The notes under the pieces were generated by a model, which was not told the DNA's origin, made no database searches, and saw only the letters and a program-made list of their open reading frames with translations. From Nocardia sp. SYP-A9097 (GTDB lineage: Bacteria > Actinomycetota > Actinomycetes > Mycobacteriales > Mycobacteriaceae), in contig NZ_WJIC01000019.1 of NCBI RefSeq assembly GCF_009649815.1, positions 1 to 64,000 on the forward strand: DNA of 64,000 nucleotides, given 5' to 3'. Each line of letters opens with the position of its first letter. Positions within the stretch are counted from its first letter, which is position 1. Position numbers and translations under genes: made by a program. Below are positions 1-7,864 of this stretch, in pieces.

Positions 1-110
1 CCTACCAGCCTCGCTGGCAGGCCGTGGTCCCGATCTCGAGCAAAGACAAAACCCCAAAGACCAAAACCCCCAAACCGCCCACCCCCGAGGCCATCACACC
101 CCGTGTCTAA
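1..110 (+). CDS. C-terminal end of an unidentified gene (partial)
   Basis: An open frame enters from the left edge (first full codon at 3) and ends at a TAA at 108-110. It encodes about 35 residues that begin YQPRWQAVVP and end in a Lys/Thr/Pro-rich tail. Such a polar tail is plausible for the end of a real protein, but nothing identifies the family. Its last codons lie inside the outer repeat that flanks the insertion sequence (91-104), so the natural C terminus may have been altered by the insertion. Confidence 0.35.
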   Translation, partial: YQPRWQAVVPISSKDKTPKTKTPKPPTPEAITPRV

Positions 111-143
111 CGAGCACACCCCTTGTAGAGCCTGTTGCCGAAT
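91..143 (+). repeat. Left terminal inverted repeat of the IS
   Basis: Outer 14 bp (91-104) and inner 30 bp (114-143) are identical to the complement of the right end; the 9 bases at 105-113 are not. The inner part reads gcacaccccttgtagagcct and continues to gccgaat. Confidence 0.85.
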
Positions 144-192
144 CAGGGCTGTGCCGTTGACTTTGGTGGCCGGTCTCGAGGAGGCTGGGGTG

Positions 193-1716
193 GTGGCGAA
201 GTCGTATCGGCCGGTGGTGCGTGATCAGCAGTTCCTGTTGGCTCCGGATATGCGGGAGTGGCTGGAGGCCGATCATCTGGTGTGGCAGTTGCTCGATATC
301 GTGGCGGAGTTGGATACTTCGGAGTTCCATCGTCGTTCTTCCCGGCGGCGGACAGTGAATTCTGTTGCGGGGCAGCGTGGTTATGACCCTGACATGCTGG
401 TGACGTTGTTGTTGTATGCCTACTGTGTCGGGTTGCGGTCCTCGCGGGCGATCGAGAAGGCCTGCCGCACCGATATCGCCTATCGGGTCGTGTGCGCCAA
501 CGATATTCCTGATCACACGGTGATCGCCCGGTTCCGCGCCGAGTATGAGGAGGCCTTCACTGCATTGTTTTCCCGGGTGCTGGGGTTGTGTGCGCGGGCG
601 GGGATGGTGAAGGTCGGCGTGGTCGCCCTCGATGGCACGAAGATCGCGGCGAACGCGAGCATGGCCGCCAACCGGACCGAGGCCACGTTGCGAAGGATGG
701 CTGAGCAGGCGGCGGGTGACATCGTCGCCGAGGCCAAAGCCACCGATGAAGCCGAAGACCGCGCCGCTGACGGTGACGGTGATCGGACTCCGGAGTCGAT
801 GCGTGGTGCGCGGCGGCGGGAAACGATCCGTGAGGCGCTGGCCTCGATCGAGGCCGAACGCGCCGAGAGGCCGTCGAAGGAGATGCGGTATTCGCAGCGG
901 CGTCTGGATGCCGCGCAACGCGCCTACGACCAGCTCCATGAGAAGCTCACCACGGGGTGGAAGGCCGAGCAGGCCCTGCTGGCCGAGGGCGGCAAGCTGT
1001 CGGGCCGCCCGCGGTCGGCGCCGCGGGACAACAAGCAAATTCAGGTCTTCGCTACCAGATTGGAAACAGCGAAGGCGGCGATGGCAGCCAAGCTCGCCAA
1101 GGAACCGGTGAAGAAACGCAATCTCACCGATGTCGAATCGCGAATCATGAAGACCCGCAAGGGATTCATCCAGGGATACAACGCTCAGCTCTTCGTCTCC
1201 GAAGACCATGTGATTATCGCCTGTGAACTCACCGACGAACCCGCCGACACCCACCAGTTCGCCCCGATGATCAACGCCTGCACTACCGAACTCGACACCC
1301 TCGCTGCCGCCGGTCATCCACGCACGACCGGGATCGCCACCGCCGACAACGGCTACTGCTCGGCCGCCAACATCGACCCGGAAACTACCCCGGGACCAGA
1401 CCGGTTGATCGCGGTGGTCAAGGACCGTCACCAACGCAGCGACAACCCCGGCAACGGCCCATGCACCTACACCAAACCAGTATTCACGACCATGGCAGAA
1501 CGACTGAAAACACCTGCCGGACAAGCGATTTACCGCCGGAGAGGCGCGATCGTCGAACCCGTCAACGGCCATATCAAGGACCGTCGCGGATTGTCCCGAT
1601 TCTCCCGCCGCGGCCTGAAGGCCTGCGCCGCCGAGCTCAAACTCGCCGCCACCGCAACCAACATCTTGCGTTACCTCACCCACAACAGCACCCAGACCGT
1701 CCCCGCCACAGCCTGA
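193..1716 (+). CDS. IS1182-family DDE transposase, intact
   Basis: Catalyses cut-and-paste movement of the surrounding element. The protein of about 507 residues opens with the family's YRP..RDQ.FLL..D.REWL segment. It has a DDE-type fold with VVALDGTKIAANAS (first Asp), ATADNGYCS (second Asp) and a C-terminal YRRRGAIVEPVNGHIK segment carrying the Glu. A Lys/Arg/Glu-rich insert lies between the first two Asp residues, as usual in this family. An in-frame GTG at 103 lies upstream of the inner terminal repeat. The GTG at 193, with GAGGAGG 8 nt upstream, fits the family start better; GTG 190 is also possible. The reading frame is unbroken, so the copy may be active. Confidence 0.93.
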   Translation: MAKSYRPVVRDQQFLLAPDMREWLEADHLVWQLLDIVAELDTSEFHRRSSRRRTVNSVAGQRGYDPDMLVTLLLYAYCVGLRSSRAIEKACRTDIAYRVVCANDIPDHTVIARFRAEYEEAFTALFSRVLGLCARAGMVKVGVVALDGTKIAANASMAANRTEATLRRMAEQAAGDIVAEAKATDEAEDRAADGDGDRTPESMRGARRRETIREALASIEAERAERPSKEMRYSQRRLDAAQRAYDQLHEKLTTGWKAEQALLAEGGKLSGRPRSAPRDNKQIQVFATRLETAKAAMAAKLAKEPVKKRNLTDVESRIMKTRKGFIQGYNAQLFVSEDHVIIACELTDEPADTHQFAPMINACTTELDTLAAAGHPRTTGIATADNGYCSAANIDPETTPGPDRLIAVVKDRHQRSDNPGNGPCTYTKPVFTTMAERLKTPAGQAIYRRRGAIVEPVNGHIKDRRGLSRFSRRGLKACAAELKLAATATNILRYLTHNSTQTVPATA

Positions 1717-1787
1717 CCCGCCCTCCGGGCGGAACCGGCCAGCCCAACACACACCCGAGCCCGACCACTCGACCTGAGCCCCCGGCA

Positions 1788-1840
1788 ATTCGGCAACAGG
1801 CTCTACAAGGGGTGTGCGGGTACGAGACGGGGTGTGATGG
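1788..1840 (-). repeat. Right terminal inverted repeat of the IS
   Basis: Complement of the left end: inner 30 bp at 1788-1817 and outer 14 bp at 1827-1840, separated by 9 bases that differ from the left side. Confidence 0.85.
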
Positions 1841-2044
1841 CTCGATGAGGGTGTGCGCCGTGTCCTCGAGACCCTTCCCGGTGTCCCGATTGTCGGCTTC
1901 GGGTGGGTGTTTCTGCGGCGGGACAGCGCGCATGTGGTTCGAACAGCTCTTGTCAGGGTTGTTCAATCCCCAGACGTGCTGTCCGATGCCAACCGGGACG
2001 TGCGGTTCTGTGTCTTTTGGGCCTTAGGCCCTTCTTGTCCAGGC

Positions 2045-2076
2045 GTTCTTGTCTTTTCGGGTTCTTGTCTTTTCGG
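2045..2076 (+). repeat. Perfect 16-bp tandem duplication
   Basis: gttcttgtcttttcgg occurs twice without a spacer, followed by a T-rich tail. It lies downstream of the 2019-2031 hairpin; role unknown. Confidence 0.8.
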
Positions 2077-2126
2077 GTTTTGTTTTTGAACGTAACCACA
2101 ACCAGGCCCCCCGTCAGGGAGTGTCA

Positions 2127-2145
2127 GCTCCCCCGCAGGGGGAGC
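2127..2145 (+). other. GC-rich hairpin (terminator-like stem without U tract)
   Basis: Stem gctccccc / gggggagc around a 3-nt loop. It lies beyond the 3' end of the minus-strand thiolase gene at 2232, so it could serve as its terminator, though no T run follows on that strand. Confidence 0.4.
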
Positions 2146-2231
2146 GAAAGCCGGTACGGCAGGCGGGGTTCCCACACCTCTTCTTTTTCGCGTGCACGCG
2201 GGGATGAATACTCTCCCGCGACCGATGAGCG

Positions 2232-3455
2232 CTAAACACCCCACGCTTCTACAACGAAGCCAGCTGAGGTTGTAGTACTGCCACCGATATTCAGAGTCGC
2301 GATCCGGCGCGCACCTTCCACCTGGTACGCACCAGCCTGATCGGTGACTTGCTTATAGGCATCCAGAAGCATGCGGGTCCCGGTGGCACCAACTGGATGA
2401 CCGATACCGATCAGGCCGCCTCCCGGGTTGACCGGCAGGCTTCCTGATCGACTGATCTCACCGGATTCGATCGCTTTCCAGCTCTCCCCTGGCGCAGTGA
2501 TACCCAGGTGATCGATGGCCATGTACTCCGACATGGAGAAACAGTCATGCACCTCCACCGCGTCAACCTCGGTGATATCGGTCAGCCCTGCCCGTTTCAG
2601 CGCATCCTGCATTGTCCACCGCACATGCGGGAACACATACGGCTCGGCGGCCGACGCGACGAGCTTCTGCGCGAGGGGAAGCCCTGCTGTCCGGTGCCCC
2701 CACCCGGTGATGACCGCATGTCGGATGGCACGAGAGTCCCTGTGCTGCTCCAGGAATCGATCCGAAACCATGACCACGGCCGCCGCTCCGTCGGTCATTT
2801 GGCTGCAGTCCTGGCGGCGCAGTGGTCCTGCTACATGCGGGTTGGCGGTGTCGTCGGCGGTGAAACTCGCTGGGGTGTAGGACCATTCGCGGGTCTGCGC
2901 GAGAGGGTTCAGGCGGGCGTTGGTGATGTTAAGTTCGCTGATGGCGTGCAGGTGGGCGGGGTCGAGGCCGTAGCGGCGGTCGTATTCGTCGGCGATGGCA
3001 GCGAACATGGTGGGCCACACCAGGTCTGTGTCCTGGGCTTCGTGGCCTGCCCAGGCGGCGGCTCCCATGTAGGCGGCTGCTTGGTTGCCCGGGACGGTCT
3101 TCTCCAGTTCGGCGCCGATCACCAGTGCGCAGTCGTAGCGCCCGGATTCCAGGTCGGCCATGGCGGCCAGGATTGCCATACTGCCGGAGGCGCAGGCGGC
3201 TTCGTGGCGGCCGGCGGGGATGCCGCATAGCTCGGGGAGGACGGTGGCGGGCATGCCACCGAGATGGCCCTGGCCGGTGAAGAGTTGCCCGAAGGCGTTG
3301 CCTACGTGGATTACTCCGATATCGGCGGGATCGATACCCGCCGCCGCCAGGGTCTGTTCGGTTACCGATTGGATGAGCGCGTCGAAACCGAGGCCGGCGC
3401 GATGCCAGTTGACGGCGAAATCGGTTTGGCTGCCGCCGAGAATATGGACGGACAC
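2232..3455 (-). CDS. SCP2-type thiolase (acetyl-CoA acyltransferase-like)
   Basis: A 407-residue condensing-enzyme fold protein. The nucleophilic Cys is in HEAACASGSMA (about residue 88). The VHDCFS motif (about residue 303) and GHPVGATG supply the remaining catalytic residues in the pattern of SCP2/SCP-x thiolases rather than classic FadA. Such enzymes cleave or form 3-oxoacyl-CoA bonds, usually in side-chain degradation of bulky lipids. The start is GTG with AGGAG about 8 nt upstream. It is the last gene of the minus-strand catabolic block, 27 nt after the acyl-CoA ligase, so it probably performs a final thiolytic step there. The substrate is unknown. Confidence 0.88.
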   Translation of the reverse strand: MSVHILGGSQTDFAVNWHRAGLGFDALIQSVTEQTLAAAGIDPADIGVIHVGNAFGQLFTGQGHLGGMPATVLPELCGIPAGRHEAACASGSMAILAAMADLESGRYDCALVIGAELEKTVPGNQAAAYMGAAAWAGHEAQDTDLVWPTMFAAIADEYDRRYGLDPAHLHAISELNITNARLNPLAQTREWSYTPASFTADDTANPHVAGPLRRQDCSQMTDGAAAVVMVSDRFLEQHRDSRAIRHAVITGWGHRTAGLPLAQKLVASAAEPYVFPHVRWTMQDALKRAGLTDITEVDAVEVHDCFSMSEYMAIDHLGITAPGESWKAIESGEISRSGSLPVNPGGGLIGIGHPVGATGTRMLLDAYKQVTDQAGAYQVEGARRIATLNIGGSTTTSAGFVVEAWGV

Positions 3456-3482
3456 TGGGACTCCTGATTACGTTGTGGCGGT

Positions 3483-5228
3483 TCAGAGTTGGGCGCGGAG
3501 TTCCCGGCGCAGGAGTTTACCTACCGGGTTGCGGGGCAGGGATTCCACGATCTCCAGGCGCTCGGGCAGTTTGAAGGAGGCGACTTCACGGGCCCTCAGA
3601 TGTTCGACCAGGTCGCCCAGGGTTACCGTCGCTCCCGGCGTGGGAACTATGAAGGCGCAACACTTTTCGCCGAGTATCTCGTCCGGGTAGCCGACGACCG
3701 CCACGTCGGCGACGGCCGGAAGATCCGAGAGCAGGCCCTCGATCTCGGCGGGCGCGATATTCATGCCGCCGCGAATGATGATCTCCTTCACGCGATCCAC
3801 GAAACGCAGGTAACGCCCGTCCTCGCCACAGAGTTCGAAAACGTCTCCGCTGCACAGGTATCCCTCCTCGTCGAAGGGTTCGGTGGTGGCGGTGCCCGGG
3901 AGGTACCCGCCGAATACCGCCGGACCACGCAGGCGCAGTTCGCCTCTGCCACCGAGTTCTGTCACGGTCTTCCCGGTGACGACATCGACGAGCTTCACCG
4001 CGGTACATGCCGCCAGGCGGGTGGACCATTCCACGCCGGGTGCACCGTAATGCGGTAAATGTTGTGCTCGCACAGTCGGATCGGGGATGTCGGCGGGGGC
4101 GCCGAGCAGGCTCACCCCCTCATTGGAGCCGAAGAAGTTGAGTACGTGAATGCCCAACTCCTCCTGCCAGCGGCGCACGACGGGCGGCGGCAGGGGTGCC
4201 CCACCGGAACCGACGGTGCGCAGGGAGGACAGGTCCGCTTGTGCGCGCAGGGATTCGTTCTGCAGCAGCATGGTCAATAGTGCTGGCGGCATACTGGTGT
4301 GCGTCACACGGTGTTCGGCGATCTGACGGAAGAACACCGGCAGATCCAGCGGATGATGCTGGATGAGATGGCCGCCCGCGAGCAGCCAGGGCAGGAACGC
4401 GGCCGCGAATCCGGCCATGTTCACCATGGGAAATGGGTTGAGCACCACCGACTCCGGGGTGATTCCCAAGCCGTCCTGAACACCACGCGCTACAGCCAGC
4501 CAATCGCCGTGGCAACGCGGAATGCCCTTCGGCGCGGCTTCGGTACCACTGGTCCAGCAGACGGTGATGCGATCGTTGACGGTCACTCGCAAGGCAAGTT
4601 CGTAATCGCGCACGTGGCCGCGAGCCTGGGAATCGGCCGGATCACCCAGTGCGACAGCTTTATCCGGGATATCCGGGCCGAACGCGAAGACGGTAATATG
4701 GCCGTCCGCCACAGACAGGGCTTCCTGCGCGAGCGCACGCTCAGCAAGCATGCCGACGGTAATGATCGCGTCCGCCTTGGTGGCGGCGATGATTCCGGAG
4801 ATCTCGTGCCGCCGATAGGAGGCGGGCATGGGTGTCGCGACCGCCCCCAACCGCCACAGCGCCAGATAGGTCGCGGTGAGCGCGATCGTGTTCGGCAGCA
4901 GCACCGCCACCGTGTCGCCCTGACGAATGCCCTGCGCAAAAAGCACTGCGGCGATATCGATTACGTGATCGTCGAGACTCTGCCAGGTGAGGGTGCGGGG
5001 TTTCGCGCCGGTCAGCACCGCCAGGTTCGCGGGATCGCTGAGAGCGGGCGCGTCGGGCGCCTCCACGACGCGGCGGCGAAAAAGGGCAGGGATGGTCTCG
5101 TTCTCCCACCAGCCGCGGTCGAGGTACTCGCGCACGGTGTCCTCGGGATGGCAGGGGCGCACCGGATGCCGTGTCGTGATGTCCCGGCGGGCACTGGAAA
5201 GTGGTGCGGGAGCGGGTGATTCGGCCAT
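3483..5228 (-). CDS. Acyl-CoA/aryl-CoA ligase (AMP-binding, ANL superfamily)
   Basis: Activates a carboxylic acid to its CoA thioester through an acyl-adenylate. The 581-residue protein has the P-loop VCWTSGTEAAPKG, the SNEG segment, YLCSGDVFE, the hinge-side RVKEIIIRGGMNI and the C-terminal catalytic Lys in PVGKLLRREL. The N-terminal REYLDRGWW segment resembles 2,3-dihydroxybenzoate-AMP-ligase-like and fatty-acid-CoA ligases, so both aryl and alkyl acids are possible. It lies 46 nt downstream of a thiolase-like gene and 27 nt upstream of the SCP2-type thiolase, which points to CoA activation of a cleavage product made by this cluster. Confidence 0.9.
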   Translation of the reverse strand: MAESPAPAPLSSARRDITTRHPVRPCHPEDTVREYLDRGWWENETIPALFRRRVVEAPDAPALSDPANLAVLTGAKPRTLTWQSLDDHVIDIAAVLFAQGIRQGDTVAVLLPNTIALTATYLALWRLGAVATPMPASYRRHEISGIIAATKADAIITVGMLAERALAQEALSVADGHITVFAFGPDIPDKAVALGDPADSQARGHVRDYELALRVTVNDRITVCWTSGTEAAPKGIPRCHGDWLAVARGVQDGLGITPESVVLNPFPMVNMAGFAAAFLPWLLAGGHLIQHHPLDLPVFFRQIAEHRVTHTSMPPALLTMLLQNESLRAQADLSSLRTVGSGGAPLPPPVVRRWQEELGIHVLNFFGSNEGVSLLGAPADIPDPTVRAQHLPHYGAPGVEWSTRLAACTAVKLVDVVTGKTVTELGGRGELRLRGPAVFGGYLPGTATTEPFDEEGYLCSGDVFELCGEDGRYLRFVDRVKEIIIRGGMNIAPAEIEGLLSDLPAVADVAVVGYPDEILGEKCCAFIVPTPGATVTLGDLVEHLRAREVASFKLPERLEIVESLPRNPVGKLLRRELRAQL

Positions 5229-5274
5229 AAATATCCCTAGGACTCGTAGTTCTTGCGCATGACAGCGTTCTTGC

Positions 5275-6459
5275 TCATGACAGGCGGCGCAGCACGAGAG
5301 CGGACCCCAGGCCGAGCGCCGCGGGAATGGTCACCAGCGCATGCTCACCGTCGAACCGGGCCAGTGCATCGAGGGCCTGGGCGATGAGGATGCCGCCGGT
5401 GGCTCCCAGCGGATGTCCCACGGCAACCGCGCCGCCCGAGGGGTTGACGCGCGCCGGGTCCAACCCGAGTTCGCGGATCAGCAATAGCGGTGTGACAGCG
5501 AAGGATTCGTTCACCTCGACCACATCGAGGTCGGCAGCGGTGATTCCGGCGCGACGCAGGGCGGTACGGGCAGCCGTCACCGGAGCAGTGAGCAGCGGCG
5601 AACGAACGGCGGCCTGGGCAGTACCCACTATGGCGGCCAATGGTTTTCGCCCCAACGTGCGCGCCGCGCCCGTACCACCGAGGAGTATCGCCGACGCACC
5701 ATCGGCGAGCTGCGGCGCGGTGGCGAGTGTGTGTAGCCCCTCCGCTGGACGTGGGGCCTCCGGTAGCCGCCGTGCCACCCGCTCCCACGACAGGTCTGCC
5801 CCGAAGAGCGCCGGAAGCTCGGCAAACGCTTCGAGGGAAGCATCCGGCCGAGCCCCTTCATCGGCCGCGAGCAGTACCGTGCCACCCTTGCGGGCCGGAA
5901 TCACCGACCCCGAAACCTTTGCGGCAGCGGCCCTCCGATGCGATTGCACGGCGTAGGCATCCAACTCGGGTCGTGCGATCCCATGAGCGGCTGCGGTGAG
6001 ATCCGCCGATACACCGATGGTGACGAACCCGGTCCGCTCCCCCAGATCATTGTCCAGAGCGATAGCAGGCCGATCCGAAAGCATCGGCACCCGTGACATC
6101 GACTCCACCCCACCGGCGACAATAATGTCGGCATAACCTGCGGCAATCCGCGCCGCCCCGCTCTCCACGGCGTCCAACCCCGAACAGCACAACCGCGAAA
6201 CCACTCCCCCCGGAACGGAATCCGGCCACCCCGCCCACAATGCGGCGGCCCGGGCAATATCCCCGCCCTGCTCCCCCACGGCGGTACTCACCCCGACCAG
6301 CACATCGTCCACGGCCTCCGCCGGACACCCCCGCCCCGACAGCGCCGAAAGCAACTGCCCGAAAAGCTCATACGACGGCAACTCCGCCAAAGTGCCACCA
6401 CTGCGCCGCACCCGTCCCCGAGGCAACCGCACGGCGTCGTACACAAGCGCGTCATCCAC
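5275..6459 (-). CDS. Thiolase-family protein lacking the second catalytic Cys
   Basis: About 394 residues with clear FadA/AtoB-type thiolase features: RLCCSGLDAVESG around the acyl-accepting Cys, VEVNESFAV, and NPSGGAVAVGHPLGATG with the catalytic His. The usual C-terminal CxGGGxG motif, which carries the base Cys, reads TIPAALGLGSALV, so that Cys is replaced. The enzyme may be inactive as a classic thiolase, or may catalyse a related C-C step. The GTG at 6459 follows GCGAGGG at good spacing; a TTG at 6474 is an alternative start. Same strand and tight spacing place it in the oxygenase/ligase block. Confidence 0.85.
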   Translation of the reverse strand: MDDALVYDAVRLPRGRVRRSGGTLAELPSYELFGQLLSALSGRGCPAEAVDDVLVGVSTAVGEQGGDIARAAALWAGWPDSVPGGVVSRLCCSGLDAVESGAARIAAGYADIIVAGGVESMSRVPMLSDRPAIALDNDLGERTGFVTIGVSADLTAAAHGIARPELDAYAVQSHRRAAAAKVSGSVIPARKGGTVLLAADEGARPDASLEAFAELPALFGADLSWERVARRLPEAPRPAEGLHTLATAPQLADGASAILLGGTGAARTLGRKPLAAIVGTAQAAVRSPLLTAPVTAARTALRRAGITAADLDVVEVNESFAVTPLLLIRELGLDPARVNPSGGAVAVGHPLGATGGILIAQALDALARFDGEHALVTIPAALGLGSALVLRRLS

Positions 6460-6533
6460 GACAGACCCTCGCAATCACTCGCGCCGTGGGCGCTGCGCAG
6501 CCGCATGTCTGCACGGCGTCGTCGATATTCATC

Positions 6534-7850
6534 TCACTCACGGCCTATCCTCGCGATCGTTTCGAGGGTTTGGAGCCCCGCGGGGTCCGCGGCTGCGGTC
6601 ACCGGGACGATGACCACTTCGTCAGCCCCTGCCACGCGATAAGCGGCGAGCCGATCCGCCAAGGTGGCGGCGTCACCGAACATGCCAACCGCTGCGGGCA
6701 ATTCGTCGGAGACAGCGGCCAGCACATCGCGAGGATGGGCACCGCTGTACGCCAACCGCACCGCATCGCCGAAGCCCGCCTCGGCGAACATGGCGTCGTA
6801 TCCGGGTGCACGCAAATATCCGACCATCCCGCGCCGCAGGGTGAGCAGCATTTCAGGGGTAGGGTCGGCCGCCGCGGTCACCCAGACCGATACGGCGGGC
6901 GCGGGACGGTTCGCCGCGGCCGCATATCGGCGCACTGCGGTGACACATCGAGCCACCTGGGCAGGCGTCACCAGATTCAGCACCACCCGATCGGCCGTGC
7001 GCGCGGCTGCCGCCAATGCCCGCTCCCCGAAGGCTGCCACGACCAATTCGAAACCTGCAGCGGCCGTGTCGAATTCAAGCTGATCAGGGACAGCACGCGT
7101 ATAACTAGGCGCTGCGACCTGTGCGGCGCCGGAAGACACTGTGGCCGCGCGGGGTTCGACAGGCGGCTCGGAGGAACCACCCGCAGTCCGCAGCGGCGCC
7201 CGCACGAGTCCGGAATTCACCATTACTGTTTCGCAATCGGCGCGGGCCGCCATGCGGGCCGAGTCACGAGGTCTGAAGGCGGGCTTGATCATCCTGCCGC
7301 CCACATCCCCTGAAGACTCAGTGCGCATTGGATGTTCGGTGGCTTCGAGGGTTGATCGGCTGGGCACGATCCGCTCGGAACTGCGCCCCGGCGCGGGAAG
7401 TCGCAATCGGTAGCCGGTGATGCGTTCGACTGTGCCATCGAATTCGGCCTTCTCGCCATCGAGGAGTTGCCGAACGATCCGGGCGGACTCCTCCAGATGA
7501 ATTGCGGTGCTGCGCCTTTCGCGGCCGTGCCAATTGTTCACGACCACAGTGCTGGAGGTACCGAGGGCAACGCTCACCGGCCGGCCGGTGAGCGCGGCGA
7601 CGCTGGCCACACCCATGGCGATATTCGCCGGGGTGCGCACCGCCACCGCCAGCGGGCCGATGCAGAGCGGAATCGTGCCCGGCGCTTGGCCGACCGCTGT
7701 GGCCAGGGCGAAGGCGTCGAAGGTCGCCATTTCGCCGAGCCAGAGGCGGTCATAGCCGAGCTTGTCGGCCGCTTCGGCGACCAGAAGGGCATCGAGCGGA
7801 TCGCGATCCTGCCAGTAGGGCAGGCTCACGCTCAGGCGGGGATTAGACAC
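6534..7850 (-). CDS. LLM-class flavin/F420-dependent oxidoreductase with a large internal insertion
   Basis: Luciferase-like TIM-barrel oxidoreductase of 438 residues. The N terminus (SLPYWQDRDPLDALLVAEAAD, then LGYDRLWLGEM) and the C-terminal part (ADRVVLNLVTPAQVARCV, GDAATLADRLAAY) match F420-dependent LLM proteins. Between GYRLRLPAP and FELVVAAFGERAL there are about 115 extra residues rich in Ala, Ser, Pro and Arg that the family normally lacks. The frame stays open, so the gene may still give a folded protein with a surface loop, or may be damaged. GTG start with AAAGGG upstream. It begins 14 nt after the oxygenase gene, so the two are co-transcribed. Confidence 0.87.
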   Translation of the reverse strand: MSNPRLSVSLPYWQDRDPLDALLVAEAADKLGYDRLWLGEMATFDAFALATAVGQAPGTIPLCIGPLAVAVRTPANIAMGVASVAALTGRPVSVALGTSSTVVVNNWHGRERRSTAIHLEESARIVRQLLDGEKAEFDGTVERITGYRLRLPAPGRSSERIVPSRSTLEATEHPMRTESSGDVGGRMIKPAFRPRDSARMAARADCETVMVNSGLVRAPLRTAGGSSEPPVEPRAATVSSGAAQVAAPSYTRAVPDQLEFDTAAAGFELVVAAFGERALAAAARTADRVVLNLVTPAQVARCVTAVRRYAAAANRPAPAVSVWVTAAADPTPEMLLTLRRGMVGYLRAPGYDAMFAEAGFGDAVRLAYSGAHPRDVLAAVSDELPAAVGMFGDAATLADRLAAYRVAGADEVVIVPVTAAADPAGLQTLETIARIGRE

Positions 7851-7864
7851 GCGCGCAATCCCTT

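Larger units (their letters stand above)
91..1840 (+). mobile_element. IS1182-family insertion sequence with nested terminal repeats
   Basis: One transposase gene lies between perfect 30-bp inverted repeats (114-143 and 1788-1817). Outside them, after 9 unmatched bases on each side, is a second perfect 14-bp pair (91-104 and 1827-1840). The arms therefore contain two copies of the core gcacacccc or cacacccc on the left and two copies of its complement on the right, each pair separated by 11 nt. It is not settled whether the element ends at the outer repeats or inserted inside a pre-existing four-part repeat. The similar repeat without an IS at 63918-63985 favours the second view, with element ends near 123 and 1808. 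No obvious flanking direct duplication was seen. Confidence 0.75.
1841..2231. other. Gene-free stretch with short repeats and hairpins
   Basis: No credible coding frame. It holds a small hairpin with gggcc/ggccc arms (2019-2031), a 16-bp tandem duplication (2045-2076), a GC-rich hairpin (2127-2145) and a palindrome cgcgtgcacgcg followed by gggatgaa (2189-2208). The last resembles the second half of some actinobacterial type I-E CRISPR repeats, but it stands alone. The stretch looks like a worn accessory junction next to the IS. Confidence 0.5.

Noticed and set aside
94..1788. Long minus-strand open frame across the transposase gene
   Set aside because: It is a GC-rich mirror frame of an unmistakable IS1182 transposase and its composition shows no protein family.
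2189..2208. Half of a type I-E-like CRISPR repeat
   Set aside because: Only one partial copy without spacers or cas genes, so no CRISPR array is called.
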